Positions 44,029 through 64,000 of a DNA stretch of 64,000 nt are shown piece after piece (position 1 is the first letter of the stretch; each line of letters starts with the position of its first letter). The translations under genes were made by a program, and so were the position numbers. Origin of the DNA: Aplidium turbinatum (Eukaryota > Chordata > Ascidiacea > Aplousobranchia > Polyclinidae); contig OU964925.1 of NCBI GenBank assembly GCA_918807975.1, positions 25,703,608 to 25,767,607 of the forward strand, read 5' to 3'. The notes below the pieces were generated by a model. The model was not told the origin of the DNA. It saw nothing but the letters and a program-made list of their open reading frames with translations, and made no database searches.

Positions 44029-44544
44029 AAATAAAAAAAAATTGCCTAGACCCTTCTCGGTAAAAGTTTTTTTTTTTGAGGTTTAAGATAAACCGTTTGC
44101 TTATTTCAATTAAAATTTGGATAACATTTTGAATTAGCCAGAGGGAAGCTTTGGAAGCTCTGCTTTTCTGCTTGCCTTGTATCATTCAAACCAACCGATT
44201 TCTTCCCCTTTTTATATCATAACGTTTTCTCAAAATAATTTGAGCATCACAGTTTTGGCAAGTTTTGCCCACAAGGTGGAGCACGAGATTCTACTTTAGA
44301 ATTCAGAAATAGGAAGCAGTCAAGTTTTAAAATCGGAGCATACCATTGGGCTTGTTCTGGTGTGGTTAGTGCTTAATTTATGCTTAGTCAATGCGGTATT
44401 GTAACAGTTGCTAAAAGGCTATATATTGGATCATGAATTGAATATCAAAATTTTAGATGTAGATTGTATTGGGTGAAATGGTTTGGTTTTTGAATCTTTA
44501 TCCTCGGACTGACAAAGCCTTGATAGGATATTATATTCATTCGT

Positions 44545-44760
44545 TCGCCAAGATAGCTCAGTTGGTTACTTTTGAAACGAAGAAGCTTCAAGATCAAACC
44601 GCGCTAGTTTGACTCTCAAAGTGTGCACTTGAGCAACGCATGTTAAGGACTGTTCTCCATTTACCGGCTTCAATGAATGGAATAATTCCAGCAACAAGAC
44701 TTCAACAATCGAAAACTTCACTCTGTCAATATCGGTGACTGGGCCTGCGTCAGTGATTCA
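44545..44760 (+). repeat. tRNA-derived SINE
   Basis: GCCAAGATAGCTCAGTTGG (A box, tRNA-like start) and AGTTTGACTCTC (B box) about 45 nt later are followed by a non-tRNA body including TGCACTTGAGCAACGC. A partial relative with the same B box and TGCACTTAAACAAC is near 45955-46000. Tail and duplication not resolved. Confidence 0.6.
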
Positions 44761-45134
44761 AAGCCTCTACAAGTATGCAAAACTGCCAGGATTAAGCTAT
44801 GCAAGAAGCTTTCCCACTCCGAGAATAAAGATTCCAACAAATTCTTGATAGTTTCATTATACCGTACTTTGTAGAGGGTTTTGACGCAGGGCCAGTTACC
44901 GAGATTGACCGAGTGAATTTTTCTGATTGTTGGAGTGTTGTTGTCGGAAGTTATTCCATCCATAAAGTGCTGTTAAATGAAGAGCAGTTTTTAGAATGCG
45001 TTGCTCAAGCGCACACACCGAGAGTCGATCCAGCCAATCAAGAACATTTCAGAATACGTACTGCACGACATAGGGAACATCGAAAAAAATTACAAACTCA
45101 GCATCAAAGGCTATATCGGTTATGATACTGTGGT

Positions 45135-45763
45135 AAGATTGGGGTGCAACCTATTTCGTCCCCTGAAAAGATTGAGAAAAAACATATAACAGCCGAAGTC
45201 GCTGATCGGGGTTGCTGCAAACATTTTCAAAGTTTTTTCCTTGAAAAGATCAAGAAAAAAAATAAAGCGTCGGAGTTGCCGAAACAGTTGACCACACTAA
45301 GTATCTTGAAATAATAGTTGATAAACCAAACCTCACTTTCGGGTTAGGGTTATCAAATTAAGATTGTAACTCTTCTATTACAAATGATCATGAGAAAAAG
45401 GCACACTTGTTTTGTGGTGGCCCATAAAGAGTCAGTGATAAATGGGACCTGGTATACAAGCCCCCCCACCCCCCTTGGTAACTCATGACAAAAAGGAATT
45501 GACCAAAACATGTGGATTAAAGCGTCTGAACAGTAAAGCAAAGGTGAAGTTGTTTCACCCTGTATGTTTGGTGGAGTCCTGTCTTTGTCATGAGTTACCA
45601 TGGGGAGGGAAGGCGACTTGTATACCAGCTCCGATAAATGTAAAGGGACAATTTTAAAATGTTTGTGAAAACTCTGATCAGCGACTTCGGCTTTGTTCTA
45701 TATTTCTTCTTGATCTTTTTAGGGAACAAAGTATTCAGGGGACAAAATAGGTTGCATCTGTAG
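45135..45763. mobile_element. Fold-back element with nested inverted pair
   Basis: GGGGTGCAACCTATTTCGTC, CCCTGAA, and GCCGAAGTCGCTGATC at 45135-45208 return inverted as GATCAGCGACTTCGGC and GACAAAATAGGTTGCATC at 45678-45763. Between them TGGTATACAAG...GGTAACTCATGAC (45450-45489) is mirrored by GTCATGAGTTACC...CTTGTATACCA (45587-45630). Two concentric hairpins result. No coding relic. Confidence 0.65.
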
Positions 45764-47046
45764 GATTGTATTAGTAAATGGGCTTTTAAGCCAATATGTT
45801 CGGTAGTTTCTTTTAGACTTCTGTTGCACCACTTGCTTTCAGTACTTGACTGGATAAGTACCATTTGTTTGCTGTTTATTTCTTAAAAACATAAAATACC
45901 TTCTGAAAAGTTATGAAATTTAAGGCATGATCAAGTAGTACGATATTGGTTTGACTCTCAGGGTATCGGTTGTACCGCATGCACTTAAACAACAACAAGC
46001 AGAAATTTCACTTTGTCTATTTTAGTAACCAGGTCTGCATGAATGGTTGAAGGCCTCAATAATTATGTAAAACTAGGAAGATTATGCTTCCAAAAAGGCT
46101 TTCTCTGTTTCAATAGGTTTAAAGTTAAGGATTTTCACAATGAATCAAATGAAAAGTGGCTATATCTACGGCACCGTAGCTTATCGTCTTACATTTTTCG
46201 CCATAAAAATAAAATTTTGAACACAAAATTGATCGTCTCTAAGTTCTATTTGCTTACTGAGCAGTGAATCTTATTGTCCAAAAAGTAGTTATTTTGTGTC
46301 TAGATTTTTTTTGGCATTTGCCAACGCCATTTCACAATCTGTAGTTTTAGGTCAGAAATGATTTTGCCAAAGTAAAGATATGCTAAAATTTTGAAGGCCT
46401 TTTTTAATTCAATCAATTTTCACACTCAATAAAATAAAGCTGCCAAAGTACATTAGTCAGACTTTTTTTTTTGGATAAATAACACATTATGCAAAATCAA
46501 TCAAAAATAACGTCTGCCTCCACTGAGCTATCAAACTACCTCAGTTACACCAGGGCTGCGATTTTTTCTTTCTTGTCGAACGACCAAAACTTCTACGCTT
46601 GTTTGTCGAATAGTAATATGACGTCACAAGAGTCAGATTATAAGCGTTTGGCGGCGAGTTACCGCATAAGTTGTGTGGTATCAGAGTCACTTACTTTAAG
46701 TTTTTAATCGCACGCTGGTTGAGTGATTCCATCTACGACGGCAAAAACATTGCTGTCGCCAAATCAACACACCTCGGATTGCTGCGACAATTGCCGTATG
46801 CTTTAATGTTTAATTAAACGAAATTTCATGCGCTTCTTCATCGTGTGTCACACGGCGGTCGCCCAGAGCATCGCGCTGACAATGCTCTTGTGAACTGTAA
46901 AAAGTTTGCAACCTTATAAATACCGGCTTATTGTTACGCAAAAGTTATTCTTTCATCGAATGCTTATTGTTTACCGGTGTCGTTGCGAATATAAATCATC
47001 GTGAAAGAAGATACAGTTAAAAAGTGGAATTTACCTGCTATAGATT

Positions 47047-47700
47047 CACTGGTCTACAAAAAAAGAATTTTTTTTTGCTCCATGAACTTTGAAGACTGAT
47101 TTAGAGTAATTTTGGGGTGCTGAATCCGAATCTGACCTCAGATTTATCCTATCACGTCAGGTTTGTGAAATATGATAACAACAAATTGCTACTTTCGTCA
47201 AAAGTGGAAGATTTGGCGTTGCGTTTACCACCAACATATGCAGTGCTGTAACGAAAGGTTAGTGTTAGACTGGCCAAAACAGCCTAAATATGGTTACTGA
47301 ACAAGCATTGCCATAGGCTTGCTTAAATCTTTGTGGTTTCATGCAAAACATTGACGGGGGAGGGGGTCAGTTACACTTATAGCCTCCCTTTTAGCTTGTT
47401 ATTACTGCCTTGTTAATAATGTTGCTTAGAAAACAAATTGGTATCAAAATTATAATTGGTAGGTGTATTTCAGCTACTTATGCACCACATGGCCTGGATT
47501 TCTGGATCTTGCACAATGTGTATGTGCAATAAACGCAACGTCAAATCTTCCACTTTTGACAAAAGTAACAATATGCTGTTATCATATCTCACAAACCTGA
47601 CGTGATAGCATAAATCTGAGGTCATATTCGGATTCAGCACCCCAAAATTACTCTAAATCAGTTTTCAAAGTTCACAGAGCAAAAATCGTGTAGACCAGTG
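47047..47700. mobile_element. 654-bp TIR element, copy 1
   Basis: CACTGGTCTAC to GTAGACCAGTG with inverted ends of roughly 100 bp (CAAAGTTCA..., CTGAATCCGAAT, GACCTCAG). Copy 2 at 62078-62731 has the same length with about seven differences noticed by eye, so both inserted recently. No coding capacity, hence non-autonomous. A worn relative of the right end is at 8450-8566. Confidence 0.85.
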
Positions 47701-47725
47701 TTATCAAACAGAAGGAAAAGCTAGT

Positions 47726-47917
47726 GTGGTATTTTGCAAAATTTGTAAAGAATTTTATGACGGAAACAAATCGGAATTAGAAAAGCTACGGGGTCAAGTT
47801 AAAAAAGTAGTACAAAATTGGATAAACGGTTCTTCAGCAGAAAAGAAAAATAATGCTTCTGATCATATGGCATTGCGCGTTCATGAATGGGCAGTTTTGC
47901 GTCTTCAAGTATTCCAG
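47726..47917 (+). pseudogene. hAT transposase N-terminal zinc-finger remnant
   Basis: MVFCKICKEFYDGNKSELEK, LRGQVKKVVQNWINGSS, EKKNNASDHMALRVHEWAV has the CxxC...H-H spacing and wording of the N-terminal finger in KIAA1586-like hAT transposases (the K-N-A-S-DH signature). It ends at a stop after 64 codons and no downstream part is recognised before 49171. Confidence 0.6.
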
Positions 47918-48189
47918 TGACGATGCGACAGCTTCATCCTCCCATACAGCGTCTTATGATTCCTATTCTGACAGCTAGTTCTTTATCAAACAGACTCGTG
48001 TTTGCTCGCAGTATCTCAATTGTGCCGAAATTATGTTAGTGTAAACGTAAATCGAGGCAATCTTGTCGCAGTGAGATATTAATTTGTTACCGGTACGTGG
48101 TTATTAACGTTATTTTATGATAATTCAAAGTTCGCTAGATGTCGAATTAATGTAAAACAAACGTAAATTTCTTCTTGGGCATTGTTACG

Positions 48190-48551
48190 CAGGCAGCAAA
48201 ATTTCGTTATTTTTGCATTGACTTCACGTCTGTAAACGTTGAATCAATGTAAAAATGATGATTTTTGCTGTCTGGGTACGCAATGTAACTCGCCTGGAAA
48301 ATTATATAGATTTGTGCTGACTCGAACGTTGAATCAACCCAAAATTAACTTACTTGTCCCCCTGAGTTATTTAACGTGATTTAACGTAACAGCGTGCGTA
48401 TCGCTACTTTTGGTATTATTACATCAACTACAAATCAAACAGTGCGGTCGTGACTCGTGATAGACTACTCTAGTATATTTTTCGCTTCTCGTTTTTTCGA
48501 TTCAACGTCTGCAGACGTTGAATCAATGTAAAAACGACGGGTTTTGCCAGC
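48190..48551. mobile_element. Two palindromic MITEs close together
   Basis: 48190-48276 is complete: CAGGCAGCAAAATTTCG to TTTTTGCTGTCTGGG around CACGTCTGTAAACGTTG. 48499-48551 keeps GATTCAACGTCTGCAG and the right arm ACGACGGGTTTTGCCAGC but lacks the left outer arm. A third weak relic lies at 48120-48165. All are inside the hAT-like element. Confidence 0.7.
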
Positions 48552-48889
48552 TTTGTTGTGTACTTTTGTGAATGCAAATGCAAAATCGCCCATTATGTAT
48601 AATAATCACAGAAACCCTTTTAGTGGATGGAAGTCAAGTTGCAACCGTGTTTATCTGTCTACTATTCTTTATTCACATTGCAAAACATTTCTGCAATCTT
48701 GGAACAACAAGTGCATAAGTCAGACATAAATCCAAACTTACAAACACGTTGACAATTAAAGTAGCCTACTTCGGTTATTTTATCTATAAAAGAAACCCGT
48801 TGTGTCGAATAGCACAAAACAAGTGTGGTGAAATGTTTGATGCCAGGCGTTGGAACTTCGATCAAAGCATTCTCCCGCAGTGTTCAAAA

Positions 48890-48973
48890 TGGCGGCGTTG
48901 ACGCCTTGGGAGTTTCTCGTGCGAAGCGTCGCTTTTAGACCTTGCTTTGAAGTACCTGGTGCCAGAAAGTTTA
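48890..48973 (+). pseudogene. Exon-like segment of unknown origin
   Basis: AAAATGGCGGCG is a good start context. 28 codons follow, beginning MAALTPWEFLVRSVAFRPCF and ending AGAAAGTTTAC at a perfect donor GTAAGT. Composition is GC-richer than its surroundings. No continuing exon is found before UPF1 and I recognise no protein. It could be a captured host first exon inside the hAT-like element, or chance. Confidence 0.25.
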
Positions 48974-49171
48974 CGTAAGTCAGCACTCTTATGATTGCAT
49001 CACGTGATGCTCCCCCCCCCCCCGATTGTTCCTCGACCTGACGACGTTTAGTCTTTCAGTTTTTTTTCATTTTTATTTTCCTTTTTTTTTCGTAAGGCAC
49101 GGCGTTTGTCGAATAGTGATGGCGCGTGTCGAGTGACCTCGTCACCGAAAAAGGCAAAAAGTGCAGCCCTG

Positions 49172-49754
49172 TTTTTCTGTTGGAGAAATAACACCCAACC
49201 AATCAAAAAGCTTTGACCTCACTATAAGCTATCAACCTAGTGCGCTTGACTAGACTATCAAACTGCTGCGCCAGCCTTCACTGCTGCTTGTGACGTGACA
49301 GTTTCACCATGGTTTCATGCCAGCACAGTAACGGCACGTACACGCAGTACAACTGCCATAGAGATATAGAAAAGAGTGTAAGTGTGTATATCTATGGCGC
49401 CGTAGATATAGCCACTTCCAATCAAACAATGTCCAAGGTTTAGTTTCATAGTCCATTTAACAACTTCCCGGCTGCAATGGCCGCTGGGAGCTTAATGGCC
49501 TGCATTGTTTTATGTGAAAAGGTTATTCTGCACTTGCAAGTGTGAAGATTGAAGAAACAAGCTTGGAATAAATTTGACTGAACTGGACATGCGATGTGCA
49601 TTGTCTTCAAAGACACAAATTAAACTGCTGGCTTCACAAAAGCAGCTACATCCTCATTAATGCGAAGAAAAAGAGATTGTGTTCCACTTAATCTTTTGAT
49701 TGATGTATGATGGAGAATAGTTTGTTTGCTTTAAAATCCAAAACATATAAAAAT
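49172..49754. other. Spacer between the hAT-like element and fold-back E
   Basis: Contains ACTATCAAACTGC and GAGAAATAACACCCAACC, which echo the sequence just left of the hAT-like element (46460-46545), and a block at 49380-49430 that is the inverted partner of 46148-46175. GGAATAAATTTGACTGAACT at 49565-49584 is a worn tail-repeat end. No gene. Confidence 0.4.
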
Positions 49755-51444
49755 TCGGAATGGCCCGTTTCGTCGAGTCAGATTTGGGTAATCTGATTCG
49801 GCTAGTCCGATTCGGCGAGTTCCCTATTTGGCCAGAGCCTTTTTCGGCGAGTGCCCTATTCGGCGAGTTTTTGAAATTTTTGAAAGGCTATGGTACCCGA
49901 TAATTCCCTAACTGTTGTCACATCGTTTTAACGTCGCTAAACGTGCAGAAAGGAATAAAAATAAAATGTTTAAACTATTAAATTAAAATTCGTCATGTCA
50001 GTTCAGTTGTTTTTATTTTTGACCATCATATCAAAAACAATACACGTCAACATAGCAAAGGTAGAAGCGACAAAACACGAACGCTAAAACTTGCTTGAAT
50101 TCGTCATGTCAGTTCAGTTGTTTTTAAGGTAGAAGCAACAAAACGCGAACGTTTTAACGTGCTTGTGACCGAAGTAAGTTATTGAGTTGAAAGAAATTTG
50201 GCACAGTCGCAACACCTTCAGAAAAATTTAAGATATGAGGGGAAAACAAAAAAAAGAAAATGTTACAAAAAAAAAATCATGTTTATATCTATAAGTTAGT
50301 ACTTTTGAACAGTTAAAATGATTAGTTTGGATCAACAAATGTGTGGCCTACAGCTTGGATTGAAAGGAAATTATCGGGTACCGTAGCCTAGTTATCCCTA
50401 CCAGCAAAAATTTGTTTCAAGAACCCAGTTAGCCTAACAGTTCATTTTTACATTGTAGTAACAAAATGAAAAGGCTAACCAAATGTGTGGCCTATCGTTT
50501 TAACGTCACTAAACGTTGAAATCGTGTAGAAAAAAGAACTTTGATTTGATGACTGGGATACGTTGAAACTGAGCAACATTCACAGAAGCCCTTCGAAACG
50601 TTGCAGTTTTAAGATTATGCATTTTTAAGATAATGTATTCAGATGTTGAATCAATGTACAAATGAGCTGTTAGGCTAAATGGGTTCTTGAAACAAATCGA
50701 AAGGCTGCTGTGGATGTTTCTCAGTTTCAACGTATCCTAGTCGGCAAATTTATCTTTTCTTTACGATTTCAACGTTTAGCGACGTTAAAACGATGTAAAA
50801 ACGGCAATTTATGCTGGTCGGAATAACTAGGCTACGGTGCCCAATAATTTCCTTTCAGTCCAAGCTGTAGGCCACACATTTGTTGATCCAAACTAATCAT
50901 TTGAACTATTCAAAAGTACATTTTCTTTTTTTATTTTCCCATCATATCTTAAATTTTTCTGAAGGTGTTGCGGCCTTGCAAATTTTTATTCAACTCAATA
51001 ACTTACTTCGGTCACAAGCACATTTTAACGTTTGCGTTTTGTCACTTCTACCTTTTTCTACACCTTTGCTATGTTGACGCGTATTGTTTTTGATATCATG
51101 ATCAGAAATAAAAGCAACTGAACTGACATGACGAATTCAAGCACATTTTAAATTTTGCGTTTTGTTGCTTCTACCTTTGCTATGTTGACGTGTATTGTTT
51201 TTTATATGATGGTCAGAAATAAAAACAACTCAACTGAACTGACTTAACGAATTTTAATTTAATAGTTCAAACATTTTATTTTTATTCTTTTCTGCACGAT
51301 TTCAACGTTTAGCGATGTTAAAACGATGTAAAAACGGCAATTATAATTAGGCTACGGTACCCGATGATTTCCTTTCAAAAATTTCAAAAATTCGCCGAAT
51401 AGGGCACTCGCCGAATAGGGAACTCGCCGAATAGTAGCAGACCC
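49755..51444 (-). mobile_element. Fold-back element copy E (CGAG-unit variant), 1.7-kb near-palindrome, 9-bp TSD
   Basis: CGGAATGGCCCGTTTCG at 49755 to CGAATAGTAGCAGACCC at 51444, i.e. inverted relative to copies A-D; ATAAAAATT flanks both sides exactly (49746-49754, 51445-51453). Units are ATTCGGCGAG. Arms mirror almost to the centre (about 50600): GGTACCCGATAATT, TTTTAACGTCGCTAAACG, tail repeats, TTTGTTGATCCAAACTAATC, and CCCAGTTAGCCTAACAG all recur inverted. Each arm carries two copies of the tail repeat. No coding sequence. Confidence 0.9.
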
Positions 51445-51453
51445 ATAAAAATT

Positions 51454-51883
51454 ACGTAGGGTTTGATTTTCATTTATAACTTAATTAGAAAAGGGATGTG
51501 TAAAGGTGATATCAAGGAGGGCACAGCCCAAACAGTTTAAGAACCTCTGAGCTAGACTATATATACAATGAATTTGGTGTGCAATGTTTTATGCAATATA
51601 TATATATGCATTATTGAAAAAAGATATATTATATGCATTTTTTAGTAGTAATGGTCGAAGTATCCTACTTGTAGTCCATATTTTGCCACGGTATGGTGCT
51701 CAGAAGTTGGAACACTGGTAGTGTATGTAATCTGCTGGTGTTTTTCAACTTATGTTTTCAAACATATTCCAAGTCCCAACACATACTGTGGAACAAATTG
51801 AAGTCACAACTTTATATAATTATATTTAGCTACTAAAGAACTGATCTATTTAAGATACAGTATATGTAAAAACACTAATTAAA
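51454..51883 (+). promoter_or_regulatory. UPF1 upstream region
   Basis: 430 bp between fold-back E and the UPF1 start. TATATATATATG near 51598 is an AT repeat rather than a clear TATA box. AAGATACAG ending at 51860 is a possible acceptor for a 5' UTR exon or leader 23 bp before the ATG. Nothing else recognised. Confidence 0.3.
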
Positions 51884-63912
<12,029 letters not shown>

Positions 63913-64000
63913 GTTATTTTGACGTTTATTTCACGTAATATTTAATTCAACATTTATTCAAATTTGCCATTTTATCGAAACCCAAACGTCTTGTCAACAT
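63913..64000 (+). other. UPF1 intron running off the window
   Basis: The donor GTTATT at 63913 is weak but placed where the frame and homology (SSGTSYLNR) require. The next exon, starting near human TEAANVEK, lies to the right of the window. Confidence 0.5.

Larger units (their letters stand above)
43407..46550. other. Repeat-rich spacer after TIMM44
   Basis: No gene supported. Contents seen: dispersed tail repeat (43925-44028); tRNA-derived SINE (44545-44760); fold-back (45135-45763) holding a second inverted pair at 45446-45478/45592-45636; another tRNA-like B-box region near 45955-46000 (GGTTTGACTCTC); and at 46148-46175 a block (GTGGCTATATCTACGGC) whose inverted copy is at 49400-49430, bracketing the hAT region. 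Confidence 0.5.
46551..49171 (+). mobile_element. hAT-like element with nested insertions
   Basis: CAGGGCTGC at 46551 and GCAGCCCTG ending at 49171 are inverted. TTGTCGAACGACC/TTTGTCGAATAGT motifs lie inside both ends in the same orientation. It contains a transposase N-terminal remnant (47726-47917), one 654-bp element (47047-47700), two palindromic MITEs (48190-48276, 48499-48551) and a lone exon-like segment (48890-48973). No target duplication is evident at the tips. Confidence 0.55.

Noticed and set aside
46551-49171. A perfect 8-bp duplication for the CAGGGCTGC element
   Set aside because: The flanks AGTTACAC and TTTTTCTG do not match; the ends may belong to different copies or the duplication has decayed.

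Overview
The window is animal nuclear DNA, most likely from an ascidian tunicate. Three spliced genes with animal-type orthology (a NEDD4-family ligase, TIMM44, UPF1) and two intronless genes (a PP1 catalytic subunit, an RNF168-like RING protein) all lie on the + strand. The tunicate call rests mainly on a 16-nt sequence, ATTCTATTTGAATAAG, which from memory is the Ciona trans-spliced leader. It occurs exactly twice and once with two changes, each time at the same edge of a dispersed repeat. Compact introns with GT/AG ends, AT-rich spacers and a heavy load of small TIR elements fit this. Species is not determined.

Layout. 149-19264: 24 exons of a NEDD4-type HECT ubiquitin ligase whose first exon(s) lie left of the window; the C2 part, four WW domains and a complete HECT domain with its catalytic cysteine are present, and the summed exons stay in frame for 856 residues. 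19265-27322: spacer with palindromic MITEs and three hAT-type elements nested inside each other, two with perfect 8-bp target duplications. 27323-28315: intronless PP1 catalytic subunit. 30500-31324: intronless RNF168-like gene. 31378-38059: transposon block (two fold-back elements, a TIR element of unfamiliar family, a deleted hAT). 38278-43377: complete TIMM44 in 8 exons. 43378-51754: transposon-rich spacer ending in a 1.7-kb near-palindrome. 51884 to the right edge: first 19 exons of UPF1 (N-terminus, CH domain, helicase core up to the motif III/IV region), continuing beyond the window.

The five genes do not form a pathway: ubiquitin ligation at membranes, Ser/Thr phosphatase, chromatin ubiquitin signalling, mitochondrial import and nonsense-mediated decay. 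The two intronless genes share AT-rich codon use and sit side by side, which suggests retroposition or intron loss.

The most unusual content is in the repeats: (1) repeats beginning with the leader-identical 16-mer; (2) a Mutator-like fold-back family of five copies with 8-9 bp target duplications, unlike tips, and a short terminal unit (ATTCGG followed by TGAG, CTAG or CGAG) whose variant matches at both ends of most copies; (3) many near-perfect short palindromes with core AACGTCTGCAGACGTT, several inside introns; (4) a TIR element around 31.9-35.1 kb carrying a protein family I cannot name.
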